A DNA stretch of 64,000 nucleotides, taken from contig NC_065544.1 of assembly GCF_932294415.1 (NCBI RefSeq), positions 12,003,351 through 12,067,350 of the forward strand, read 5' to 3'. How positions within the stretch are numbered: position 1 is the stretch's first letter; the number at the start of each line of letters is the position of its first letter. Made by a program: the position numbers and the translations under genes. The stretch is from Quercus robur. Taxonomy: Eukaryota; Streptophyta; Magnoliopsida; Fagales; Fagaceae. A model generated the notes under the pieces. It saw only the letters and a list, made by a program, of their open reading frames with translations. It made no database searches and was not told where the DNA came from. Below are positions 25,540-37,034 of this stretch, one piece after another.

Positions 25540-27182
25540 AAAGGGTAATTATACTCCCCCCCCCCTGGAGATTTGAGGGAATGATACCTGTGGGGCCCGG
25601 CCCAAAAATAATGGGCTATTCCAAATTCAGGCCCGTCCGAGGAGCGTCCTGTCCAAAGAAAAACCACATATGAAGCATTACTCGATCCCACTAGCGCCAA
25701 GGAAACCTGTCCGAGGAGTAACTCCTCCTCGGACATCACGAAGCTCAGACGAGGAACTCTCCTCAGCCATTTCAGTTCATCCTCCCAACATATAAAATGA
25801 ATAAAATCCAAAATATCTCATGGAAAGCTACCACCACATTAATTGCGTCACAACCACCCTCTTGGCCGCATTAATGAGGAAAAGACCCCTGAACAGTACC
25901 ACCTTGGCCTCTGCAACTCACAAAGGGACTGATGAGGGCGTCTGATGGGACAGGTGCTCAAGTAGATGCTTAGATGATCAACAGGTGTAAGGTTGAGATG
26001 AGAGGAGGAGAACTATATAATGTAGTGGAGTCCCTCAAAGAAGGGGACGGAAAAACTGTATTGGAAACTGAAGAAATAGAATCATACAGGAGAGATCCAT
26101 TCTGGTGTCTTTATTTTTTCTGCAAACAATACTATCCATGTATCAAACCGAATAGGTTCACTGAGGCTAAGTTCTTTGACCCATCCTCTACAAATATTTA
26201 TTGTGGGTTGCACTTTGGGCCAAGGCCTGATCAATAGAAGTTGGGCTAGGAAAATCGTGCAACTACAATTGGCGCCGTCTGTGGGAAGAACTAAGGCATC
26301 AGCTAGTACAACGGTTGAGCATGGCAGAACTAGGACCGCACCAGGAGGGATCCCCATCTCACTTCCGGAGAAAAACTCCAGGGATGAGAATGCCCAGACA
26401 ATATATGTACACCACCACGGAAAACCCACTGCCGGGTAACCGGAGAAAGGCATTAGTGCTCCTCGGACATAATCCGAGGAGTCCAATCCCTCAAGTTACA
26501 AAGCTGTAGGGCTTGGATATCCAGGCTAAGGCCTTTTCTTATCTGAGTTTCCCTGAAGTCCGGTTTGGACCAATGCCTTGTGACCAAACGCTAGCCTTTT
26601 AAGCCCACTCTCTACAAATTTTATTGTGAGGGATCCTTCATGTGCGAGCCCAACGTCATCGTTGGGCCGTTGGAGAATCGTGTCCCTACAATACCCAACC
26701 CCAAACCTAAATGGAAAAAACACTCCCCTCCCTTGAGATTTGAAAAAATTAACACCCCCCCTTTATGTTTATATTAGTAACAAAATATTCTAAATTTTTA
26801 TAAGAATCTCTTTACAAAAATTTAACCATGGTTAATAAAAAAATAACCAATAAATTTAGAATAAAAATGCAAAATTTATCTAGCACCAAAACACTTGTAA
26901 TGGCAAATCTCTCCATGACCCGTTGAAAAAAGAAAAAAAAAATCATACTTAATATTTTAAAATACACTTCAATTAAAAATTTAATAAAATGAATTTTAAT
27001 TTTGAAATGGAGGATAATTCTTGAAACTTGTACTTAAACAAAGGACAGGTTAATACATAACATTTTTAATATTAATTTAACAAAGTTTAGAATGTCCAAG
27101 GGGGAAAATGTTTTTTTCCCTTAAATTTAGGGTGAAGTGTAATTTTTTTAAACTTCAAGAAAGAGGAATGTTATTATCCCAA
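25540..27182. mobile_element. MITE-like inverted-repeat element split by an LTR element
   Basis: The left end (about 25540-25583) reads AAAGGGTAATTATACTCCCC then GGAGATTTGAGGGAATGATA. The complement of the right end (27182-27135) reads TTGGGATAATAACATTCCTC then TTGAAGTTTAAA. These are diverged inverted termini. The rearranged LTR element at 25589-26690 sits inside with its own ATACC duplication, so it arrived later. The fine boundaries are uncertain. Confidence 0.5.
25584..26695 (+). mobile_element. Rearranged LTR retrotransposon remnant with PBS and target duplication
   Basis: ATACC occurs at 25584-25588 and 26691-26695, flanking a 1102-bp insert that starts TGTGGGGCCCGG and ends GTGTCCCTACA. 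At about 26270 CAACTACA is followed by ATTGGCGCCGTCTGTGGGAA, a sequence seen just after the 5' LTR of many plant Gypsy elements (primer binding site region). From about 26330 to the right end the sequence matches the middle and 3' half of the solo LTR at 29115-29869 (CGGGTAACCGGAGAAA, GCTCCTCGGACAT, CTACAAATTTTATTGTGAGG). So one LTR, a PBS and a truncated second LTR are joined with almost no interior. The open frames across it have no domain. Confidence 0.75.
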
Positions 27183-27260
27183 TAAAATATATAGGAGCAA
27201 CAACTTATCCATCTACTATTTATAAAATTATAAACAAATAGGAGAAAAAAAAAGTGGGCA

Positions 27261-28107
27261 GAGCATTCTTATCAGGTATGTCAAATGCCAAATATTTGTC
27301 ATTTGACACACCAAACACCAAAATATGAGCCTCATGAGGTGTTGCAAATGCCAAAAATTTTGGCACACTGCTATAGTACCATCTCAAATATGAGACGGTA
27401 CGGTCAACAATTGCAAAAATTTATATTATTATTTTATTTACTTTTTCTCTCTCTCCTCATCACAGATATCTGTCTGTCTTCGTCTACTCATCTATGTCTT
27501 CTCTCTCATCTCTGTCTTCTCTATTCCTCTTCCACAGCACGCCGATCACCAAAAGCCACCACTCGACGCTGCCAATCATCTGTCTTCTCTATTCCGCTTC
27601 GGGTTCTTTTTTTTTTTTTTTTCCATTCACTTTTTTTGGCTGTAGTTTGATGGGTGGGTTCGAATGGGCAGTTCGGTGGTGGGTGGGTTCAGATGGGCAG
27701 ATTGCCGTCCACCACGCAACATCGTCCACCTCACACTCTCAGATCGCCGATCTCTGATGCTGATCTTTGTGTTTTTTGTTGTTTTTGTTTTTCTGTGGCG
27801 GTGGTTTTGGTGTTCTGCTGTGGGGGTTCTGGTGTGAGATGGTGGTGGGTGGGGCGTTGATGGTTATTGGCAGCGAGGGTGGGCTGTGGGTTGTGGTGGG
27901 GGTGGTTGGTTTTTTTATTTTGTATTTTTATATATGGTTGGTTTTTTTAATGTTATTTTAATATTGGAATATATTATTTTAATGTATAGAATTAAAGAAT
28001 AGAAGATGTGATAAATAGAGAATTGTAAAATAATGTGATAAAATAATAAAGTAGGCTTTTGGTGTGTCACAATGACATTTTTTATAAGAAAGCTAATAAA
28101 AATGCTC
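27261..28107 (+). mobile_element. GAGCATY-family element 1, non-autonomous TIR transposon
   Basis: The left terminus is GAGCATTCTTATCAG; the complement of the right terminus is GAGCATTTTTATTAG. The match, including GACACACCAAA about 50 bp in, extends the inverted repeat to roughly 58 bp. Inside the left end lies a hairpin (GTACCATCTCA at 27376-27386 against TGAGACGGTAC at 27391-27401, one mismatch). A CT-rich leader (27444-27530) and a TGGTG-rich core (27640-27910) follow, then ATATATTATTTTAATG near the right end. No transposase is present. The 3-bp flanks (GCA and AAA) do not match, so the target site has diverged. Its layout is the same as the elements at 33404 and 35061. Confidence 0.7.
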
Positions 28108-28510
28108 AAAGTAGGCAATAGTATAACCCTGCCCCCTTCCTCCCCCTACCCCAATATTCTAGTGATGAAAAGTTTGGTCTAAGCATTTCTTTGAATAGCG
28201 TTTCAAGAAGCATAAAACATAGGCTTGTACTGATGTATAATGAATTGAGAGGGTTGAACTAATGGCCAGAAGATGTAACCATATTGTTTAAATCTTAAAG
28301 CCACCTTAAGCTACATTAAATTTGGTAGAAATGTTAGAAGGTCCTTTAAAATAATGCATTCTAAAACTATGAGATTAGTCGAGCACAAAACAAATAAAAT
28401 AAGAGTAGTACTGATGTGGCATAATATTTTCATAACAAAATTTAAGTACTAAGTTATTACTAGTTCACATCTACGCTAAGTGTCAACCACAAACGCCACT
28501 TTTTTTTCTT

Positions 28511-28543
<33 letters not shown>

Positions 28544-29109
28544 TTATCTACAATTAAGAAACTGTTGCCTAATTTTTGTTCATAAAATAATGTCCTATTC
28601 TAGATTAAGTATGGTTGTTTCCTAAAATTCTAGTAAGATTATTTATTTTCTGAAAACCATCATGCATGTAACCAATATCACCCTAAAAATAAAACCAACC
28701 ACACATCGAATCACTACAATTTAAGAAAGGAAATTGTTAGAACATATATGAATCATGTTAGGAACATGTATCATTTAAAATTGGCTAATCATTTAACAAC
28801 ACACACTTTACTCATAATTTGGTAAATCTAAGATGTGTTTCAGGGCTGGCTTAACAATCTTGGAGGCCTTAGGCGAAAATTTTAAGTGAAATATTTTTTA
28901 TATTTAAATAGTAATTAAATAATATAAATTAATTTTTTATTTAAAATCTATTTTATTTATTTATTACATGATTTAATAAATTAATATTACCAAAAAATAA
29001 ATAAGTTAATATAACATACATCAAATTATTAATTGATATAATAACTGATAATAATTTTTTTTTGGTAAACATAACTGATAATAATTTTATTTTATTTTTT
29101 TTGTTAAAG

Positions 29110-29874
29110 GGAAATGTGGGGACACGATTCTCAAACGGCTCAGCAATGACGTTGGGCTCACGCGTGATGGATCCCTCACAATAAAATTTGTAGAGAGTGG
29201 GCTTGAAAGGCTAGCGTTGAGTCACGGGGCGTTGGTTCCGGCCGGACGTAAGGTAAGCCAAGACAAGAAAAGGTTTTGGTCTGGATACTCAGGCCTTACA
29301 TCCGTGTAACTTTGAGGGATTTGGTTCCTCGGATCATGTCCGAGGAGCACTAGTGTTTTTCTCCGGTTACCCGACGGTGGGTTTTTCGGGGTGATGCGCA
29401 TATATTCTCCGGGCATTTTTCCTCCTGAAGTTTCTTTTCAGGAAGTCAGATGGGATCCCTTCACTTTGTCACCTTACGTTTTCTTTTATACTAGCCTACG
29501 TTCATTATCCCCCGTCCACGTGTAGGGTCGACTTTTCCAGGACAGAGATTTGTCCCATCACTCTAATCCCGAAATTGTGGGAGATGGTCAATAAAGCCTG
29601 GGAATCCGGTTCTGTTAGGTGCAATGTCATGTCAATGAAGGGTATTAAGGATTATTTCCCCGAGATATTTTCTGATCCTTTAAGTTTGCTTGTATTCCAC
29701 TTTCGTCAATGAAATTTTGGGTCTTCCGAGGACTGAGCGGTCCTCGGACGTATCTTTGGACCACTTCGGGCTCACTATTTTTGGATTTGGACCCTGACCT
29801 CCTTTAGTTTGGGGCCTGTGGACTCCCCATAAACGAGCGAGCCGGGCCCATAAACTATTGGGCCCCACAGGAAA
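29110..29874 (-). mobile_element. Solo LTR, 755 bp
   Basis: GGAAA flanks the insert at 29110-29114 and 29870-29874. The LTR (29115-29869) reads TGTGGGGCCCAATAG at its minus-strand 5' end and finishes GAATCGTGTCCCCACA, with TG/CA termini. The minus-strand 3' half matches the partial LTR at 26330-26690. With one LTR, no interior and a single 5-bp duplication pair, LTR-LTR recombination after insertion is the simplest history. It is nested in hAT copy 1. Confidence 0.93.
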
Positions 29875-31074
29875 TATATTAAAACACCAGCTAGCCAAAA
29901 AGGGTGAAGTACTGACTGAAAGTCTTAGAGAATACAAACCAAAAGCATCCAAATTAAGCATTACATAAAAACTATCATTAGGGGAAGCTCTAAAACAACA
30001 AAATTGATAAAGTAAAAACTTGCATAAAAATGTTTATATATATTAATTCAAGTGGGTATATATTGGGTGTGGGCCGTGTGGGTGGATTAGGGAGTTTGTA
30101 GCTGTGTTGGTGGGGGCCTAAAATTGTTTTCCACTTTTTTAGATTATAAAGTATTATATACTCAACAACTGCACTGTGCTTGTGAAGTAGTAAGTCCGGT
30201 CATTTTATCAAGTATCAAGCTTTGAGCAGTGTGTATTGTCACTGTGCAGTGGCATCAGTGCTGTTGAGTGTGAGCAGATTGTGCAAGTGTAAGAGTAAAC
30301 TCAGCGTGTTGTCCTTGTCCTCTGTATCAAGTAGATTAAAAAATAGGAGTTACTAACGTGTGGGTACAGTTAAAAAGGAAAGAGGAATTTATTATTTTGA
30401 CGGTTTTTTTAATTTTTTATAATTTTTTTTTTAAAATAAATAATTAAAAACACATATAATCAAACCCTTAAAAAATATAACTTAAAATAAATGTCTGCGC
30501 TTATAGAAAAATATTAAGAATCAAGACTCAACGCGTTGTCCTTGTTCCATCAATTATGTAGATTGAAAAATATAACTTAAAATGAAAGACTGAGCTTATA
30601 GAAAAAGATCGAGAATCAAGACTAAGTGTGTTGTCCTTGTCCTAATCAAGTAGATTGAAAAAAAAAAATTTTTGATTAAAAAATATAACTTAAAATGAAT
30701 GACTGAACTTATATAAAAAGATGAAGAGTGAAGACAAAGAATAGAAAGGAAAGGATATAGATGGAGAGGCAGAGAGATAGAAAGATGAGAGATTTTTTCT
30801 TTTGATTTATAAATTTATAATCACTATTTTAGTATATTTCAAGATAATTATGTTGTATTATTAACAAATTTGTCTAGTATTAATTTTGATTTTAACATAT
30901 TTTAAGAATGAGTAATGAATTTGTTTCTTAAAATTTAATCTTGTTAGCTAAAGTTTGGCTATTTTTTTTTTCCTATTTAATCTTTTGCATTTTATGATAC
31001 AATTGAGTTTTTTTAATGCATTTTATTGACCAATAAAATGACAATTTTTTTAAAATTAAATATATAGCTAAATA

Positions 31075-31075
<1 letters not shown>

Positions 31076-31121
<46 letters not shown>
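31076..31121. repeat. (AC)n microsatellite
   Basis: A 44-46 base AC run followed by an AT run, near the right end of hAT copy 1. The equivalent place in copy 2 (about 37408-37435) has a C run plus a short AC/AT run. Confidence 0.9.
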
Positions 31122-31128
<7 letters not shown>

Positions 31129-31230
31129 GTATATATATATTTTCAAGTGGGGGCCTTTTTTTTTTTTTTTTTGGAGGCCTTAAGCAATTGCATCAATTGC
31201 ATCTATTGTTTAGTCAGTCCTAATGTGTTT

Positions 31231-32175
31231 AATACTTCAAGGAATAAGTTCAAGTCCAAGTGTTAAAGCTATGTAAATCTGTCAAAAAAACACGTGAAGA
31301 AGTGCTGGATTTTAAAAGTCGATAACTAGCTCGACAGATAGCATCTATCTAGGTTTAAAAGAGATCTTCACCCCGATACTCAATAGCTGCTCGATAGATA
31401 ACCTATCTATCGAGATTTACGAAAATCAGTTTTCCATATCTAATTTCACTCTATCGAGATTTACGAAAATCAGTTTTCCATATCTAATTTCACACATATT
31501 CATGTATACTTGTTTAGGCTTTCTTTTTTCACAACCCTAAACATATATAAAAACTATTTTAAGAGCCGTCACAGTGAATGAAACTTGATGCAAAGGTTTT
31601 GTTCAAGCACATTATGACCGGAGACAATTTGCCCTAATTCATATTTCTCTTGAAGAAACTGCTGCATTTGTACGTCGTAAGGTTTTGTAACCAAGGAACT
31701 TCGTGATATTCATCGTGTTGATGAACTGAAGAATTTTGCAGCTAACATACTTCTCAAGTTGGTGGTTAGTCACATACTTGAATTCGTGCATCAATTGGTT
31801 AGTCACGTATTGAGAGCCGTGCATTGAAATGAGAGATTATCACTACAAAACAAGTCCAATTGTGTATTGTGATAATGGTTCAACTGTAAGTTGGTATAAG
31901 GTATTGGGATTCCTTTACATGTAACCGTTTATTGTGATAATAGTGGATTCTCGGGAGTGGTGTTCTTAAAATCACTTGGTGGGGTTTTTGCCTTGGAGGT
32001 TTTTCCCATTCATAGACAAATCACCGTGACAACTTTATTTTCCGCTACATATTAACTTAGTTGGTAATTTGTTTGTGCTATCACGCGTATTGCATGTTAA
32101 TTAAATTAATTAATTAACTTGGCTAATTAATTGGATAATTTATCACAAGGGGTCAATACATTCTCGGCCTATCAG
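31231..32175 (+). mobile_element. Copia-like LTR remnant (tentative)
   Basis: The stretch contains GGGTTTTTGCCTTGGAGG, TTTTCCGCTACATATTAAC and CTAATTAATTGGATAATT in an order I associate with 3' parts of plant Ty1-copia LTRs. It also has a 44-bp tandem duplication (about 31406-31449 and 31450-31493, containing ATCGAGATTTACGAAAATC). The ends and a target duplication could not be set, and no coding remnant was found. Confidence 0.4.
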
Positions 32176-32230
32176 AAATAAAAATAGCAAAATACACAAA
32201 AGAACAATATAATAAAAGAGAACTCTTGCA

Positions 32231-32261
<31 letters not shown>

Positions 32262-32889
32262 TTAGTAAAAAGATTTTACGTATTTCTAATAGGACAATAT
32301 TTAGCTACAAAATTGGTTGTAGCCTTAAACTACAACTTTACTAAATAAAATAAACATTATTACATATTTTGAAAGTCTAAACGTTAAATTGCATGTTCTT
32401 TTCGCTCTTAATACATATGTCAAATTTGTGTCAATCAGATATTATTTACTATATAATCTATAAACTTATATTTTATGCATAATTTTAAACTACAAAAATT
32501 AGCAATTTAAACAATTTATTGATGACATAACTATTAATCTTTAATTTTTTTAGAAATTTTACAAGTATAGATGATATAAGAAGAAAATGTAATCAAATGG
32601 TAAATTTGTCAAAATTTACCTTTAATAAAAATATATTAAGTAAAGTTATAATCTTACGCTTACAACTAATTTTGTATCTAAATTTTGTCCTTTCTAATAT
32701 TCTAAACGTTAAAATCAGTTCGTAGCACACTGCCACTACTCTTGGAAATCTTACATGATTTTTAGTCTCATGCCAAAAACGTGAGACAGAGAATGAAGGT
32801 TGAAGACCAAAAAAAAAACACACACATTTATCATTGATGCATTAATCAATGAGAACTAGCAAAAGAGAAAAGAAGAAATACACTATAAG
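32176..32889. other. AT-rich stretch without genes
   Basis: AT-rich DNA with an AT microsatellite at about 32228-32253. The only open frame (32823-32593, minus) has no domain. Nothing further was recognised before hAT copy 2. Confidence 0.6.
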
Positions 32890-33400
32890 CAGGCCAGCTC
32901 AACAACCTTAGAAGTTTTAGGTGGAAATTTTAAGTGAAATCTTTTTTATATTTAAAAAGTAATTAAATAATATTAATTAAATTTTATATATTTAAAATCT
33001 ATTTTTTATTTTTATTTATTTCGTGATTTAATAAAATAGTATTACTGAAATATAAATGAGTTGATATAATATACATTAAATTATTAATTGATATATTCTT
33101 TAAATAAATTATTAATTGATATAATAACTAATAATAATTATAAAGTAAAAACTTGCATAAAATATATATATATATATTAATTTGAGTGGGTGTGCATTGG
33201 ATGTGGCCCGTGTGGGTGGATTGAGTTTGTGGCTGTGTTGGTGGGGCCTAAAATTGTTTTCCACTTTTTTAGATTGTAAAATATTATATACTCAACAATT
33301 GTACTGTGCTTGTACAGTGGTAAGTCCTGTCATTTTATCAAGTATCAAGCTTTGTGCAGAGTGTATTGTCACTGTGCAGTGGCATCAGTGCTGTGGAGTG

Positions 33401-34747
33401 TAAGAGCATCAGCAGTGGGGCTTCTAAATGCCAAATGTTAGGAACATTTGGCATTTAAGCCCCAAAACTACTCACCAATGGGAAGGCTATATGCCATATC
33501 CCAATTCCAAATTTGGGATTCAGCTACAGTACCATCTCAAATGTAAGATGGTACTGTAGCTGAATGTTATAAAAAAAAAACATTTTTTAATACTTTCATT
33601 TCTCTCTCCTCTCTCATTTAACCCGGGAATTTCTCTCTCCTCTTTCGTTATTTCTCTTTCTTTTCTCTCTCTTCCTCCTCTCGTTCTGCTCTCTACTCTA
33701 TCTCAGATCAGTTTGTTTCCATATAAAAAAAAAAAAAAAAATCTCAGATCAGTCTTCCTTCCTCACTCTTTCTCTCATCTCACATCTCTCTTTCTCGTTC
33801 AAGGCTTGCACTATAGCTGGGTTTGGTTCGTGGTCACGGCATGGAGATCGGTGGATCGGTGTATCGGTGAATCATGGGTCAGGTGGTGGCGTGGGTTTGG
33901 ATCGGTGGAGATTGGTGGGTTGCATGTCGCCGATGATGGATCGCTCAAGATATGGGCTGGATGTCGTGTGATGTTGGCGGCGTTGGTGGCGGCGTTGATC
34001 TGGTGGCGCCGTGGGTTTTGTGCTTTCGCCGATCTGGGTTTTGTGTGGGTTTTGTGTGGGTTTTGCAGGCATGGATTGATTTTTATCTTTTGGGTTCAGA
34101 TGGGTTGGATGTGGCAGTGATCTGGTGGTTTTTTTTTTTTTTTTTTTTCCTTAGTTTGGGTTTTTGGTTCCGGTGGGATTTGGTGGGCAGTGGGCATGGT
34201 GGCGTGGTAGGCATGGTGGTGGTGGTGCGGTGGAAATGGAGTTTGCTGGGTTTGTGTGTGTTGGCGGTGTTTGTGAATCGTTTGTGAATCGTTTGTGTGT
34301 GTGTGGAAATGGAGTCCGATTTTTTTGAATCGGTGTGGATCGTGGCGGGTCGTGGTGGGTTGTGGTGGCTCTGGGGCTGAGGATCGGCGGGTTTGGAGTT
34401 TTGGGTTAATCTATGGGTTTGATTTTGATTTTAATTTTGTTAATCTATGGGTTTCTGGGTTTGGATGGCCATGAGTTTCTGGCTGGTGTTTCTGGGGTTT
34501 GAAGAAAATGAATAGTTTGGGTATGTTCTTCGTGGTAGTGGTGGCAGCAGTTGGTTGGGTTTTTGTTTTTATTTGGGTTTAAGGATATATTATTTTATTG
34601 TGTAAAAATATTATTTTAATGAGTAGGATAGGAAAATAAAAGTTGGGATGTTGGGTATATTGAAAAATGGTATGGTATAAGTAATAAAGTAGTTTTTTGG
34701 GATGGTAAAATAAGATAGGATTTGAGATCCGGATGTGGATGCTCTAA
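33401..34747 (+). mobile_element. GAGCATY-family element 2, 1341 bp, TAA duplication proven by an empty site
   Basis: TAA (33401-33403 and 34745-34747) flanks an insert starting GAGCATCAGCAG and ending GGATGCTC. The paralogous site in hAT copy 1 (near 30281) reads straight through from the GAGTG block into GCAGATTGTGCAAG. A perfect 16-bp hairpin lies near the left end (33522-33537 against 33546-33561). A CT-rich leader (33598-33700, 33760-33800), a G/T-rich core with a 135-codon frame of no known domain, and GGATATATTATTTTATTG at 34583 follow. No transposase is present. The TAA duplication suggests PIF/Harbinger-type mobilisation. Confidence 0.88.
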
Positions 34748-35057
34748 GCAGATTGTGCAAGTGTAAGAGCAAACTCAGCGTGTTGTCCTTATTCTTTCAA
34801 TCAAGCAGATTAAAAAATATAACTTAAAAGGAATGACTGAGCTTATAGAAAAAAATCAAAAATCAAGACTCAGCCTGTTGTCCTTGTCCTGTCAATTAAG
34901 TAGATTAAAAAATATAACTTAGAATGAAAAATAGAAAAAGATCAAAAATCAAGACACAGGGTGTTGTCCTTGTCCTATCAATCAAGTAAATTAAAAAATA
35001 TAACTTAAAATGAATGACTAAACTTAGATAAAAATAAAATGAATGACTGAACTTATA

Positions 35058-37034
35058 TAAGAGCATCCACAGCAGTGGAGCTAAAAATTTAGCTTTTTAG
35101 CTCCACCAAAAGTTACTTTATATATTTTACCTACATACATGCTGCAGCAGTGGATCTATTTTAGCTTTTAACACAATAAAATAATATAAATATCATAATA
35201 AAATAATATATCCATTACAATAAAATAATATATCCACTACAATAAAATAATATATCTTATACAATAAACAACAACCACAACCACCTTCAACCGCCACCGC
35301 CACCGCCGCCACCACCATCGCCGCCGTCGCCGCCGCCGCCGCCACCGCCACTGCCACCGCTGCCATCGCCGACGACTTTTTTTCCGCCGCCGCCACCGCC
35401 ACCGACGACTCTTTTTCCGCCGCCGCCGCTGCGTGATAGCAAATAATCGTCTAGTGTTATATTTTTTTTTAACCCCAAATTATACTCATACATTTTTTTT
35501 TTAGTAAAACAATTTTTCAATTATCATGATAACGTATTATCGTCTCAATTATCCGGAAGCAACCTTGAAATAATATGAACTATGAAATGAAGGAACTTTA
35601 TAATGTAGTCCATAGATTTATAAGAAAACATAGAAAATAAAATACATATTATAGCAAGAACAATGTAGTCCATAGATTTGCTCACATACATAATTCAAAC
35701 CAAATTACAATAAAACTCACACACTCGCACAAGTTCTTATGACTCATACTAAACCCACATAGATAAATTACACAATAAACTTAAATTTATATTACAGAGA
35801 CATTTTTTTTTTTTTGATAGGTTATATTACAGAGACATTTATATGAGCCATGAGTCAATTTTGGTTTTATGCAACACAGGAAAGTGGTTTTGTGCACACA
35901 ATTTACACTAACAACAAAACATAGCTTTCCCGCACAAATTCACACAACCAATTCCAAGGGCACAGAGACCACAAATTCACACTAAGAGACCACATAATCC
36001 ACACAACTAATTCCTGCAAACAGAAAATTCCCAATACAGAGTGCACAGAATCCACTCAACAAAATAACACAAAATTTCCAAACACAAAATTTCCAAGACA
36101 GAGACACATAATCCACACAACCAATTCCTGCATAATCCACACATAATCCACACGGTATTTCCAACCACAAAATCACACTAAACCCAGAACAGAAAAAACA
36201 GAAAAAATTCAATCGCATAGAGACCAAATAACATAAAAAATTAACTACAAAAGAAAAGAGAGAGCACTGACCTGAAGTGGATCGGCTGGGACGGCGACGG
36301 CGACGGCGACGGCGTGGGCTGGGCTGGGACGGCGACGGCGTGGAGAGCTTGATGAGTGAGATGAGAGCTTGCGACGGCGACGGTGATGAGTGAGGGAGAT
36401 GAGCTGGAGTGCGACGAGCGAGGGAGATGAGTGAGGGAGATGCGGCGACGGCGTGGCTGGGCTGGGCTGGGACGGCGAGGGACGGCGTGGGCTGGGTGGT
36501 CTGTGGCGGCGACGGTGATGAGTGATCTGGGAGTTGAGAGTGAGGGAGAAGGAGTTGAGAGTGAGAAGGAGTTGAGAGTGAGGGAGATGAGTGAGGGAGA
36601 TGCGGCTGGGACGGCGTGGCTGGGCTGGGCTGGGCTGGGACGGCGTGGCTGGGCTGGGCTGGGACGGCGAGGGACGGCGTGGGCTGGGTGGTCTGTGGCG
36701 GCGACGGGATGAGCGATCTGGGAGTTGAGAGTGAGGGAGAAGGAGTTGTTGAGTGAGAAGGAGTTGAGAGTGAGGGAGAAGGAGACGGTGAGATATAAAA
36801 ATAAAAGAATGAAAAAAAAGTGAGTGGAGTGATTATTTTAATCCGCTGATTGATTAAAAAATTATTTTTTTTTTTTAGATGAGTGCTACAGTGCACATCT
36901 ATCTTTAGATGTGCACTGTAGCAAATCAGCTAAAAATTATTGCTTTAGCTCCACTGCTGTGGGCTTATTTTGCTATATTGGTGGAGCTAAAATAGCATTA
37001 TAGCTTTTTAGCTCCACTGCTGCAAATGCTCTAA
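35058..37034 (-). mobile_element. GAGCATY-family element 3, 1971 bp, TAA duplication proven by an empty site
   Basis: TAA (35058-35060 and 37032-37034) flanks an insert starting GAGCATCCACAGCAG and ending AATGCTC. Copy 1 of the hAT repeat has the unbroken site TTATATAAAAAGATG near 30710-30724. On the minus strand the order matches the other two family members: terminus, perfect 16-bp hairpin (36885-36900 against 36907-36922), CT-rich leader, GC-rich core, and repeated ATATATTATTTTATTG near 35190-35265. The core has a 304-codon minus-strand frame (36896-35982) rich in Ser and Pro, built from CCGTCGCCGTC-like repeats and a duplicated block of roughly 160 bp. It looks compositional rather than a proven protein. 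Confidence 0.88.
35285..35430. repeat. (CCGCCA/CCGCCG)n GC-rich tract
   Basis: An imperfect CCGCCR repeat inside GAGCATY element 3. It creates the Gly-rich and Ala-rich open frames seen here on the minus strand, which are not regarded as genes. Confidence 0.85.

Larger units (their letters stand above)
28833..31230. mobile_element. hAT-type non-autonomous element, copy 1, with 8-bp target duplication
   Basis: ATGTGTTT occurs at 28833-28840 and 31223-31230. The element between starts CAGGGCTGGCTTAACAAT; its complemented right end starts TAGGACTGACTAAACAAT, an imperfect inverted terminus. An 8-bp duplication with CA/TAGGG-type ends indicates the hAT superfamily. The interior has no transposase. 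It contains a solo LTR (29115-29869), an AC repeat, and a block of short repeats containing TGTTGTCCTTGTCC. A close relative lies at 32890-37521. Confidence 0.85.

Noticed and set aside
33713..34287. 135- and 111-codon plus-strand frames
   Set aside because: They lie in the G/T-rich core of GAGCATY element 2, overlap in different frames and have no domain.
35193..35520. Ala/Val-rich and Gly-rich minus-strand frames
   Set aside because: They are translations of an imperfect CCGCCR repeat within a transposon.
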